Of a DNA stretch of 64,000 nt, positions 45,812-55,300 are shown one piece after another. Numbering within the stretch: the first letter of the stretch is position 1; each line of letters opens with the position of its first letter. The stretch is from Demequina iriomotensis (GTDB lineage: Bacteria > Actinomycetota > Actinomycetes > Actinomycetales > Demequinaceae). The position numbers and the translations under genes were made by a program. The notes under the pieces were generated by a model. That model saw only the letters and a list, made by a program, of their open reading frames with translations, made no database searches and was not told the origin of the DNA. The stretch lies in the NCBI RefSeq assembly GCF_000971395.1, contig NZ_BBME01000014.1:124001-188000 (forward strand), given 5' to 3'.

Positions 45812-47665
45812 ATGGCGATCATCGACCAGCCGCTCCGCGAGCCCGCCGCCCCTGTGTCCGTCACGTCCCCCGACGGCGCCGACCCGCGCATCGTCGCGTG
45901 GGTCGAGCGCCTCGCGCTCCACGCCACCCCCGAGGAGGTCGTGTGGTGCGACGGCTCGCAGCCGGAGCGCGCGCGGCTGATCCGCGACATGGTCGACGCC
46001 GGCACGCTGGTGGCGCTCGACCAGGAGAAGCGCCCGGGCTCCTACCTCGCGCGCTCGAACCCCGAGGACGTCGCGCGCGTCGAGTCGCGCACCTTCATCT
46101 GCTCGGACAAGGAGGAGGACGCGGGCCCGACGAACAACTGGGTGCCGCCGTCGGCGATGCGCGAGACCCTCCACGGCCTGTTCCGCGGCGCGATGCGCGG
46201 CCGCACCATGTACGTCATGCCGTTCGCGATGGGCCCCATCGGCGGCCCGCTCACGCGCTACGGCGTGCAGGTGACCGACTCGCCCTACGTCGTGGTGTCG
46301 ATGGGCACCATGACGCGCATGGGCCACGCCGCGCTCGCCGAGATCGGGCCCGACACCGAGTGGGTCAGGTGCGCGCACACCGTCGGCGCCCCGCTCCGGC
46401 CCGGCCAGGCCGACGTGCCGTGGCCGTGCAACCCCATCAAGTACATCTCGCACTTCCCGGAGTCGCGCGAGGTGTGGTCGCACGGCAGCGCCTACGGCGG
46501 CAACGCGATCCTCGCGAAGAAGGCGTTCGCGCTGCGGATCGCGAGCGCGATCGGCCAGGACGAGGGCTGGCTCGCGGCGCACATGCTGCTGCTCAAGGTC
46601 ACCAACCCGCGCGGCCGCGTGTTCCACGTCGCCGCGGCCTTCCCCAGCGCGTGCGGTAAGACCAACTTCGCGATGCTGCAGCCCACGCTGCCGGGCTGGA
46701 AGGTCGAGACGCTGGGCGACGACATCGCGTGGATCGCGCCGGGCCCCGACGGCCGGCTGCGCGCCATCAACCCCGAGGCAGGCTTCTTCGGGGTCGCGCC
46801 GGGCACCGGCCGGTCGACCAACCCTGTCGCCATGGACACCCTGACGCGGGACGTGGTCTTCACCAACGTCGCCCTCACGGACGACGGCGACGTGTGGTGG
46901 GAGGGCATGACCGATGACACACCCGCGCACCTCACGGACTGGTTGGGTCAGGACTGGACGCCCGACGCGGACCGCCCGGCGGCGCACCCGAACTCGCGCT
47001 TCACCGTCGCCGCGGCGCAGTGCCCCACCATCTCCGACGACTGGGACGCCCCCCAGGGCGTCACCCTCGACGCGATCATCTTCGGCGGGCGCCGCGCCAC
47101 CAACGTGCCGCTCGTGTCGCAGGCCGCGTCGTGGGAGCACGGCGTCTTCATGGGCGCGACGCTCGCCTCCGAGCGCACCGCCGCGGCGGAGGGCACGGTG
47201 GGCGAGCTGCGCCGCGACCCGTTCGCGATGCTGCCCTTCTGTGGCGTCCACATGGCCGACCACTGGGCGCACTGGCTCGAGGTGGGCGCGAAGGCGCAGG
47301 CCGCGGGCGGCGCCCCGGCGATCTTCCAGGTCAACTGGTTCCGCAAGGACGCCGACGGACGGTTCCTCTGGCCCGGCTTCGGCGAGAACATCCACGCGCT
47401 GGCCTGGATGCTCGACCGCATCGAGGGCCGCACGGGCGCCGACCAGAGCCCGTTCGGCCTGGTCCCCGAGGAGGGCGCGATCGACCACGCGGCCGCGGGG
47501 GTCACCGACGATCGGTGGGCCGCGCTGTTCGGCCTCGACAAGGCGGCGCTGTCCGCCGAGGCCGACGATGCGGAGGCGTTCCTCGACTCCTACGGCGCCA
47601 AGGTCCCTGCGCAGGTGCGTGAGCAGCTCGCGGTGATGCGGGGCGCCATCGACTCGCTCGACTGA
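45812..47665 (+). CDS. pckG: Phosphoenolpyruvate carboxykinase (GTP)
   Basis: 617 residues, GTP-dependent class. Signature [13 protein letters not shown] (P-loop kinase-1a), the Mn/PEP sites [12 protein letters not shown] and [18 protein letters not shown], kinase-2 GDDIAWI, and [19 protein letters not shown] near the C-terminus. It converts oxaloacetate to PEP for gluconeogenesis. It is divergent from ramB and ends in a strong hairpin. TAAGGA before ATG gives a fair ribosome site. Confidence 0.97.
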   Translation: MAIIDQPLREPAAPVSVTSPDGADPRIVAWVERLALHATPEEVVWCDGSQPERARLIRDMVDAGTLVALDQEKRPGSYLARSNPEDVARVESRTFICSDKEEDAGPTNNWVPPSAMRETLHGLFRGAMRGRTMYVMPFAMGPIGGPLTRYGVQVTDSPYVVVSMGTMTRMGHAALAEIGPDTEWVRCAHTVGAPLRPGQADVPWPCNPIKYISHFPESREVWSHGSAYGGNAILAKKAFALRIASAIGQDEGWLAAHMLLLKVTNPRGRVFHVAAAFPSACGKTNFAMLQPTLPGWKVETLGDDIAWIAPGPDGRLRAINPEAGFFGVAPGTGRSTNPVAMDTLTRDVVFTNVALTDDGDVWWEGMTDDTPAHLTDWLGQDWTPDADRPAAHPNSRFTVAAAQCPTISDDWDAPQGVTLDAIIFGGRRATNVPLVSQAASWEHGVFMGATLASERTAAAEGTVGELRRDPFAMLPFCGVHMADHWAHWLEVGAKAQAAGGAPAIFQVNWFRKDADGRFLWPGFGENIHALAWMLDRIEGRTGADQSPFGLVPEEGAIDHAAAGVTDDRWAALFGLDKAALSAEADDAEAFLDSYGAKVPAQVREQLAVMRGAIDSLD

Positions 47666-47686
47666 GGGGGATCGGGCAGAGGCAGG

Positions 47687-47716
47687 ACCCGGCCGGAGCG
47701 CTACCTCCGGCCGGGT
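47687..47716 (+). terminator. pckG terminator hairpin
   Basis: ACCCGGCCGGAG (47687-47698) and CTCCGGCCGGGT (47705-47716), perfect 12-bp stem, 6-base loop, followed by TCCTTC. It also faces the convergent amidase gene. Confidence 0.8.
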
Positions 47717-47725
47717 TCCTTCGCG

Positions 47726-49450
47726 CTAGAGGCGCGGGGTGCGCGGAGGCTCCTCCCGCCGCGACCCCGCGCCTTCGTCGTGCGTGGCCTCGAAGCCCGC
47801 AGCGAGGCGCAGGAGCCTCACGTCGTCCCAGCCGCGTCCCGCGAAGGTGAGGCCCGCCGGCATGCCGATGTCGCGCATCGTGCCCATGGGGACGGTCACG
47901 GTCGGGACGCCCAGGTGGCGGATCGCCAGGTTGCCGTTCGCAACCCACACGCCGTTGCGCCAGCCCGCGTCCGCGCTGTCCGGGTTCACATCCATGTCCG
48001 CGGCGCCCACGTCCGCGACGGCGGGGAACACGATCGCGTCGAGGCCCAGCGAGTCCATCCACTCCTCGAGGTCGAGGCGACGGGTCTCCTCGAGGCCGCG
48101 CAATCCGCCCTCGATCGCGGGGATGTCCTCGAAGCGCGCCGGCAGGCCGGCGCGGACCACCTCGGGGTAGACGGCGATGTCGTCGTCGAAGCCGGTGTAG
48201 CGGTCCGGGAGCGCGCCGGCGGGATGGGGGAAGATGCGCGCGCCGTCCACGGCCGTGAGGTCCGGGAGCGCGGGGTCGCCGTTGGCGCGCAGGAAGTCGT
48301 CCCACGCCCATGCCGAGAGGTCGACGATCTCGCGCCGCAGGTACTCGGGGCTGACGAGCCCGCGCGTGGCGATGGTCGGCGCCCCCGCGCGGTCGCCCTC
48401 GTAGCGGCTGACCATCGGCAGGTCGACCTCGACCACGGTCGCGCCGGCGGCCTCGAGGTCGCGGCGGGCGGCCTCCCACAGGTCGAGCTCGCTCGGGCGG
48501 GGCACGATGCGCGTGCCGGTCGGGCCGCCGATGCCGCCGTCCCCGGTGCCGGCCTCGGGGTCCGTTCCCAGGTACATGCGCGGGACGCCGATGCGGGCGC
48601 CGGCGAGCGCGGCGACCGCACCCTCCGCGAGCGCCGGGTAGGACGGGGGACGATGCGCGGCGACGGTCGGGAGGGCGATCCACGGCTGGGCGCGCCACAG
48701 GTCGCCGCGCGTGTCCGGGTCCTCGGCGACGATCACGTCGAGCACCTCGAGCAGGTCCGCCATGGTGCGGGTGTGCGGCACCACCACGTCCATGGTCGGC
48801 ACGAGCGGCCAGTTGCCCCGCACCGAGATGACGCCGCGGCTGGGCGTGTAGGCGCACAGCGCGTTGTTCGAGGCGGGGCCGCGGCCGGAGGACCAGGTCT
48901 CCTCCCCCAGCCCGAAGGCCGCGAAGCTGGCCGCGGTCGCCGTGCCCGAGCCGTTGGAGGAGCCCGAGCCGAACGGCGCCGTGAGGTAGGCGGCGTTGTA
49001 GGGGCTCTCCGCGCGACCGTAGACGCCGCGCTGCATGCCGCCGTTGGCCATCGGGGGCATGTTGGTGAGCCCCAGGCAGATCGCCCCCGCGGCGCGCAGG
49101 CGCTCGACGGTGAACGCGTCGCGCTGCGCCACGAGGTCCGCGAACGCCGGGCTGCCGGCGGCCGCGGTGAGTCCCCGCACGAGGTACGAGTCCTTCGCCG
49201 TGTACGGGATGCCGTCGAGCGGACCCCGCGCCTCCCCGCGGGCGCGGCGCGCGTCGCTCTCACGCGCCTCCGCGAGCGCGTCCGGGTTGTCGACCACGAC
49301 GGCGTTGAGGGCGGTCGATGTGCCGGGGCGGTCGTACGCCTCGATGCGGGCGAGGTACGCCTCGACAAGCGCCACGCTGGTGACGTGGCCGGACTCGAGC
49401 GCGCCGCGAAGCCGCGCGATCGAGGCCTCGACCACGTCGAAGCGGGTCAT
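47726..49450 (-). CDS. Amidase-signature family hydrolase
   Basis: 574 residues. Catalytic Lys in IPYTAKDSY and the Gly/Ser-rich signature GSGSSNGSGTATAA with the cis-Ser and Ser nucleophile. Somewhat long for the family, with an insertion around GTDPEAGTGDGGIGGPTG. The ATG at 49450 overlaps the agmatine deiminase stop, so the two are one unit. Agmatine deiminase makes N-carbamoylputrescine, whose usual hydrolase (AguB) is a nitrilase; this amidase may fill that step, or act on another amide. Substrate unproven. Confidence 0.83.
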   Translation of the reverse strand: MTRFDVVEASIARLRGALESGHVTSVALVEAYLARIEAYDRPGTSTALNAVVVDNPDALAEARESDARRARGEARGPLDGIPYTAKDSYLVRGLTAAAGSPAFADLVAQRDAFTVERLRAAGAICLGLTNMPPMANGGMQRGVYGRAESPYNAAYLTAPFGSGSSNGSGTATAASFAAFGLGEETWSSGRGPASNNALCAYTPSRGVISVRGNWPLVPTMDVVVPHTRTMADLLEVLDVIVAEDPDTRGDLWRAQPWIALPTVAAHRPPSYPALAEGAVAALAGARIGVPRMYLGTDPEAGTGDGGIGGPTGTRIVPRPSELDLWEAARRDLEAAGATVVEVDLPMVSRYEGDRAGAPTIATRGLVSPEYLRREIVDLSAWAWDDFLRANGDPALPDLTAVDGARIFPHPAGALPDRYTGFDDDIAVYPEVVRAGLPARFEDIPAIEGGLRGLEETRRLDLEEWMDSLGLDAIVFPAVADVGAADMDVNPDSADAGWRNGVWVANGNLAIRHLGVPTVTVPMGTMRDIGMPAGLTFAGRGWDDVRLLRLAAGFEATHDEGAGSRREEPPRTPRL

Positions 49451-50481
49451 CCCGCCACCGCCGGCTGCTGCTGCGTGATGCAATGGATGCCGCCGCCGCG
49501 CGCGAAGATCTCCCGCGCGTCGACGGTCACCACGGTCCGTCCCGGGTACGCGTCCGTGAGGATCTCGCGCGCTCGCGCATCCGCCGCCTCGTCCCCGAAA
49601 CCGCACGCGACCACGCCGCCGTTGGCGACGTAGTGGTTGACGTAGCTCCAGTCGACGGGTCCGTGCTCGTCCGACAGCTGCGCGGGCGCGGGCAGGTCGA
49701 CCACCTCGAGGCTGCGGCCCGCGGCGTCGGTCTGCGCCTTGAGCAGGTCGCGGAGGTCCGCGCTCACGCCGTAGTCGGGGTGGGCCGGGTCGGTCTGCCC
49801 GTGCAGCAGCACGCGCCCCTCCCCCACGAGCGTCGCGACGATGTCGACGTGGCCGTTGGTGCCGAAGTCGTCGTAGTCGCGCGTGAGGCCGCGCGGTAGC
49901 CAGATCGCGCGCGTCGCGCCGAGCCGTGCCGCCATCTCCGCCTCGACGTCCTCGCGAGCGAGGCCCGGGTTGCGGCGCGGGTCCAGCTGCACCGTCTCGG
50001 TGAGCAGCACCGTGCCCTCGCCGTCGACGTGGATCCCGCCTCCCTCGTTGGTGAGGTCGCTCGGGACGAGCTCGGCGCCTGCGGCCTCGGCGACGATGCG
50101 CCCGAGGCGCGCGGACTTCTCCCACTCCGCCCACGCGGGCGCTCCCCAGCCGTTGAACACCCAGTCCACCGCGCCGAGGACGCCGGGTCGCGCATCGTCC
50201 ACCACGAAGGTGGGGCCCACGTCACGCATCCAGAACTCGTCGACGGGCGCCTCGAGGATCTCGATCCCCTCGCCGAGCATGCGACGGGCCCGGGCGGTCT
50301 CCGACGGGTCGACCACCATCGTCACGGGCTCGAGCTGCGCCACCGTGTGCGCCACGCGCGTCCACGCCCTGTATCCCGCCTCCCGCTCGGCATCGGTCGC
50401 GCCCAGCGTCGGGCCTTCGCACGGGAACGCCATCCACGTGCGGGTGTGGGGCGCGGTCTCGGGCGGCATGCGCCAGGCCAT
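49447..50481 (-). CDS. aguA: Agmatine deiminase
   Basis: 344 residues. Guanidine-modifying (pentein) fold: WMAFPC near the N-terminus, EFWMRDVGPTFVVDD, NEGGGIHVDGEGTVLLTE, GLTRDYDDFGTNGHVDI with the catalytic His/Asp, and the nucleophile Cys in GGGIHCITQQQP at the C-terminus. It converts agmatine to N-carbamoylputrescine and ammonia. The ATGA overlap couples it to the amidase. Confidence 0.93.
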   Translation of the reverse strand: MAWRMPPETAPHTRTWMAFPCEGPTLGATDAEREAGYRAWTRVAHTVAQLEPVTMVVDPSETARARRMLGEGIEILEAPVDEFWMRDVGPTFVVDDARPGVLGAVDWVFNGWGAPAWAEWEKSARLGRIVAEAAGAELVPSDLTNEGGGIHVDGEGTVLLTETVQLDPRRNPGLAREDVEAEMAARLGATRAIWLPRGLTRDYDDFGTNGHVDIVATLVGEGRVLLHGQTDPAHPDYGVSADLRDLLKAQTDAAGRSLEVVDLPAPAQLSDEHGPVDWSYVNHYVANGGVVACGFGDEAADARAREILTDAYPGRTVVTVDAREIFARGGGIHCITQQQPAVAG

Positions 50482-50526
50482 GGGTCCTCCTCGTGCTGGG
50501 ATGCCGAGAGTAGCGCGAGGCGCGCG

Positions 50527-51282
50527 TCAGCCTCGGGACGCAGGGGCCTCGACGTCGACGCGCGTGCGGTAGGCGTAGGTGACGTACGGCATCGCGTGCT
50601 CGCCGTCGCCCGCGAGCTCGGGCGTGAGGGAGATGAGATGCTCGAGCGCCGCGTCGAGGTCCGCCCGGTACGCCTCGGTGCCGGTGATGTAGTTGCTGCG
50701 CGAGCGCACGAGCGCGCGCAGGCCGTCGATGGTGATGGGGCGGCGCCACGCCAGCTCGCGGCTCTCGAGCGGGCCGAAGGGCGCTCCGACGCGCGGCGGC
50801 CCGGCCGCGAGCATCGTCTCCGCCGAGGAATGCCCGACGGCGCGCGACAGGGCCGCGACCCAGTCGCTGCGCTCGTCGCGGATGTTCCAGATGAGCCCCA
50901 GCACGCCGCCCGGCGCCAGGACGCGAGCGATCTCCCGCGCGGCCGTGTCGGGATCGACCCAATGCCATGCCTGGCCCATCACCACAGCATCGACGCTCGC
51001 GTCCTCGAGCGGGATCTCCTCGGCGCGCCCGAGCCGCGTCGCGACGCGCGGCACGTGCGCCTCGAGCGTGGCGAGCATGACGGGGTCGGGGTCGACCGCG
51101 ATCACCTCGGCGTGTCGACAGCGATGGATCGCCTCCGTCAGCTTGCCCGTGCCTGCGCCCAGGTCGAGCACGCGGCCGCGGACGCCCTCGAGGAGCCAGT
51201 CGACCGCCTCCAGGGGGTAGCCGGGACGGCCCTTGGCGTAGTCCGCCGCCGCCTTGCCGAAGCTGAGCGATCTCTCGGTCAC
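50527..51282 (-). CDS. Class I SAM-dependent methyltransferase
   Basis: 251 residues from a GTG. SFGKAAADYAKGRPGYP opening, then AdoMet motif VLDLGAGTGKLTEAI, acidic VDPDPVML, motif II ASVDAVVMGQAWHWVDPDTAAREIARVLAPGGVL. Similar to the TylF/UbiE-like small-molecule methyltransferases often of unknown substrate. It stands alone between the aguA unit and two divergent membrane-protein genes. Confidence 0.85.
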   Translation of the reverse strand: MTERSLSFGKAAADYAKGRPGYPLEAVDWLLEGVRGRVLDLGAGTGKLTEAIHRCRHAEVIAVDPDPVMLATLEAHVPRVATRLGRAEEIPLEDASVDAVVMGQAWHWVDPDTAAREIARVLAPGGVLGLIWNIRDERSDWVAALSRAVGHSSAETMLAAGPPRVGAPFGPLESRELAWRRPITIDGLRALVRSRSNYITGTEAYRADLDAALEHLISLTPELAGDGEHAMPYVTYAYRTRVDVEAPASRG

Positions 51283-51386
51283 GGGTCCACGGTAGCCGCG
51301 GTGAGCGCCCGCGGGAACGTCGGACCTGCCCCTTCCCTCGACACCTGTGCGGCGATAGCGTGACTGCAGGGTTGGGGGGGTCCACG

Positions 51387-51800
51387 ATGAGCCGACGATG
51401 GCGGATGCGCACCACGATCGCGTGGTGGTGCGCCGTGGCGTATGGAATCGCCGTGATCGGGATCGCGCTGCTCGCGCCGCTGTACAGCAGCGCGACCGAG
51501 GATTCCGACGGGGTCCAATCGCTCTCGACGGCGACGCTCGTCGAGGTCGAGGGAGTGAGCGGGCTGGTCACCATGAGCGTGCCCCTGCTGGTGACGCTCG
51601 CGGTGGGTGCCGCTCGCGTCGCGCCGACGCGCTGGGGACGGCCCGTCGCGTGGGTCCTGTGGTCGCTGCTGTGCGTCGGCACCGTGCTCGCCCTCATGTC
51701 CGTCGGCGTGCTCGTGCTCCCGCTCACGGTCGCACTGCTGATCGTGTGCCTCGAGCCCGGTTCGGCGCGGATGGCGGAACGAGCGAGCGTCCCGGCATGA
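51387..51800 (+). CDS. Small membrane protein of unknown function
   Basis: 137 residues from the ATG at 51387 (GGGGGGG seven bases upstream); a start at 51360 would add nine residues. Three hydrophobic segments: IAWWCAVAYGIAVIGIALLAPL, VSGLVTMSVPLLVTLAVGA and GRPVAWVLWSLLCVGTVLALM. No family recognised. It overlaps the next gene in ATGA. Confidence 0.6.
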   Translation: MSRRWRMRTTIAWWCAVAYGIAVIGIALLAPLYSSATEDSDGVQSLSTATLVEVEGVSGLVTMSVPLLVTLAVGAARVAPTRWGRPVAWVLWSLLCVGTVLALMSVGVLVLPLTVALLIVCLEPGSARMAERASVPA

Positions 51801-52276
51801 CGAGCACGCGCAGCCGGTTGATCGCCGGCCTGGGCGCGGTCGCCGGCACCGCGCTGGTCGCCGCGACCGCGCTCGCGGTGCTCCCGCCGTGGCAGACGGC
51901 GGAGGTGGCCGTCCCCGCGGACGATGCCGAGGCGGGCGCCGTGGTGCGCGCCTACGTGGCGGCGCTCGACGCGCATGACTGCGCGACCGCCGAGGCCCTG
52001 TCCGCGCCCGACGCGGTCGACGCGACCGCGCGGTGGTGCGGCCGGGTCGCGCACCTCGACGGCGTCGACGTCGCGGACGCCGTGGTGGAGGACCCGGCGT
52101 GGTCGGGGCGCCCCGCGACCGTCGAGGTGGTCATGGTGCCCGTCACGTTCGACCTCGACTGGCGCCTCGGGCACGGCGACGTGTCAATGCCCGAGGGCAG
52201 GACGGTGTGGGGCTACGTGCTCGTGAGGGAGGACCCCGCCGACCCGTGGCGGATCGCCGATCAGGGAGTGGGCTGA
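51797..52276 (+). CDS. Small secreted or anchored protein, NTF2-like fold possible
   Basis: 159 residues. One N-terminal hydrophobic segment (LIAGLGAVAGTALVAATALAVLP) then an acidic outer domain: DDAEAGAVVRAYVAALDAHDCATAEALSAPD, two Cys, and FDLDWRLGHGDVSM...VWGYVLVREDPADPWRIADQG. The layout resembles secreted DUF/NTF2-like domains of actinobacteria. Translationally coupled to the three-helix protein before it, suggesting they act together. Confidence 0.6.
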   Translation: MTSTRSRLIAGLGAVAGTALVAATALAVLPPWQTAEVAVPADDAEAGAVVRAYVAALDAHDCATAEALSAPDAVDATARWCGRVAHLDGVDVADAVVEDPAWSGRPATVEVVMVPVTFDLDWRLGHGDVSMPEGRTVWGYVLVREDPADPWRIADQGVG

Positions 52277-52298
52277 ACCACAGTCCGGGCGCGGGGCG

Positions 52299-52338
52299 CG
52301 CGCGGCGGGGCCGGCCGGCGGCTCGGCCCCGCCGCGCG
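52299..52338. terminator. Bidirectional terminator, perfect 15-bp stem
   Basis: CGCGCGGCGGGGCCG (52299-52313) pairs exactly with CGGCCCCGCCGCGCG (52324-52338), 10-base loop, between convergent genes. Confidence 0.8.
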
Positions 52339-52340
52339 GG

Positions 52341-55300
52341 TCACCCCAGCGTCCGATGACGCGCCGCGAGCACCGCGACGCCGCCGAATCCCAACAGCGC
52401 CGCCATCCACGCGAGCAGCGACGCCACGTCGGCGCCGGTCTCGGAGAGCTCGCCGGACGCGCCGGCACCCTCGGCGCCTGCGCCGCCCCCAGCGCCCGCG
52501 ACGTCCGGGTCGCTCGGGGCGCTCGGGGCGCCCGCACCGTCGACGTCGGGCGTCGACCCGTCCTCGTCGTCGGAGGGGCTCCGCACCGGCGCGATGACGG
52601 TCACCACGACCGTGGCCGTGGTCTCGGCGCCCTCGGCGTCGCGCACGGTGTACGTGAACGCGTCGGTACCGACGAAGCCCCCGTCGGGCGCGTACGTCAC
52701 CGAGCCGTCGGCACCGAGCGTGACCGTTCCGTGGGCGGCCTCGGTTGTCGCGACGACGCGCAGCGCGGTGCCCTGGTCGTTGCCCGTGAGGTCCGCCTCG
52801 GCGAAGGTCAGCGGGACGCCTGCGCGCGTGGACCCCGCATCGTCCGCCGCGACGGGCGTGACAACGATCGCGAGGACGGCGGATGCGCGCCCCCCGGACG
52901 AGTCCTCGACCGTGTAGGCGATGCGCGTCGTGCCGCTGAAGCCCGCCGCGGGCGTGAAGGTGTAGGCGCCGTCCGCCCCGATGGAGAGCGTGCCGACGCC
53001 CGCCGCCGGGGCGTCGTGGGCGACGACGGTGAGGGCGCTGCCGACATCGTTCGCGAGCACGCCCGCGTCCGCGCCGCGGGTCAGGCCGAGCCCAGCCGTG
53101 GTCGCGTCGGCATCGTCCGCCGCGGCGGGCGTGACCTCGATCGTGAGGATCGCGCTCGCGCGGCGGCCCTCGTGATCCTCGATGGTGTAGCCCGCGGTCA
53201 CGGTGCCCGAGAACCCGTCGGCCGGGGCGAACGTGTACGAGCCGTCCGCTGCGATGGCGAGCACGCCATGCGCTGCGGCCACGGCATCGTGCGCCACGAC
53301 GGTGAGGGCGCTGCCGAGGTCGTTGACGAGCACGCCGTCGACGGCCGCGCGGCTCAGGGGGTCGCCCGCGACCGTCGCGTCGGCGTCATCGACCGCCGCG
53401 ACGTCGACCGCGATGGTGAGCGTCGCGCTCGCGCGCTGCCCCGACGCGTCCTCGACGGTGTAGGTGGTCACCACCGTGCCGGAGTACCCGGCGGGCGGGG
53501 TGTACGCGAACGAGCCGTCCGCGGCCACGGTCAGGGTGCCCTGCCCCGCCGCGAGCGCGTCCCAGGCGACCACGGTGAGGCCCGCACCCGCGTCGTTCGC
53601 GAGCAGACCGTCGGAGCCGCCGCGGCTGAGGGGCGTGTCCGCCGCCGTGCCCGCGACGTCGTCACGCGCGGCCGGGGTCACCGCGACCGTCACGTGGGCG
53701 GTCGCGCGCCGGCCCTCCGCGTCCTCCACCGTGTAGGTGAAGACGTCCGCGCCGGAGTAGCCGGCCTCGGGCGTGTAGGTGATCGAGCCGTCGGCGCCGA
53801 GCACCGCCATGCCGTGCGCGCCGTCGGTCGCGGCGACCACCGCGAGGGCCGAGCCGCGATCGTCGTCCGTGAGCTGCGCCTCGGTGAGCGTCACCGGGTC
53901 GCCGGACCGCGTCGCGGCGGAGTCGGGACCGGCGGTGGGCGTCACCGTGAGGGTGAGCGTCGCCGTGGCACGCTGCCCGGCGGCGTCCTCGACCGTGTAG
54001 GCCGCGCTCGTCGTGCCGCTGAAGCCCGCGGCCGGCGTGAACGTGTAGCCGCCGTCCGCATCGATGACGAGCACTCCTGCCGCGGCCGGGACCGGATCCG
54101 CTCCCACCACGCGCAGGGCGGAGCCGCGGTCGTCGGTCAGCACGCCCGCCCCCGCGCCGCGCGTGAGGGTGGCGCCCGCCTCCACGGTGTCGGCGTCGTC
54201 GTCGGCGGTGGGCCGCACCACGATGGTGAGCGTCGCGGTGTCGGTCGCGCCGTCACCGTCCTCGATCGAGTAGTCCGCGGTGACGATGCCGGAGAAGCCG
54301 GACGCGGGCGTGTACGTGTACGCGCCGTCGGCCGCGATCGCGAGCGTGCCGGCGGCCGCGGCGATCGCGTCGTGCCCGGTGACCGTCAGGGCGCCGCCGA
54401 TGTCGTTGACGAGCACCCCCGCGGCGGCTTCGCGCACCAGCGCGGTGTCGAGCGGCGTCTCGTCGCTGTCGTCGACCGCCTTCGCGGCGGCGTGGACGGT
54501 CGCGACGGCGGAGACCGGCGCGAGCGGCGCCGCATCGGGGTCCGTCGCGGATGCCGTCGCGGTGTTGCGCACGTAGCCGCGTGCGACGTCCGACGCCGTG
54601 ACCGTCGCGGCCGCGGTGCAGGTCACCGTCGCATGCGGGGCGACGGTCGCCCACGTGCAGCCCGACGTGGTCGCGGTCGGGTCGGCCACCGCCACGGCCG
54701 TGAGCGGCACGTTGCCCGTGTTGGTGAACGCGAGGTCGAACGTCAGGGTCTGCCCGGCGACGACGGCGCCCCCGGTGTGGGTCTTCGTGAGGCTCATGCC
54801 GGGCGCGGGGGGCCACTCGAGCGTCATCGCGTAGTCCTCGACCTCGCCGGCCGAGGAGAACCCGGTCGGGGTCAGCTCCGCGGCGGTCGGCGCGATGCGG
54901 AACCGCGCGAACGTGGTCTGAGTCGCGAGCGGTCCCGCAGTCGCGGGTACCTCGAACACAAGGTCGACGGTGCCGCCGCCGTCCGGGCAGGCCTGCTGAT
55001 CCGAGCGCTCGGAGTCCTGGAACACGCCGTCGCCGTCGAAGTCGATCCAGCCGGCCACGAGCCCCGGCTCGGCGGCCGAGGCGTAGCAGCGGACAGCGGG
55101 GATGGTGAGGGTGCCGCCGGGGGTGAGGTGGTAGGCCGGGTCGAGCGTGACACCGTCCTCGTCGCCGATGCCCGCCGCATCGTCCCCGCCCGCGTCCGCG
55201 CTGGCCTGCGAGACGCCCTCGAAGTCGACGGTCGGGCCCAGGCGGAGCACGGGCGCGAGCTGATCGGCGAGGGCGATGGTGAACACGCCCTGGCCGTCGC

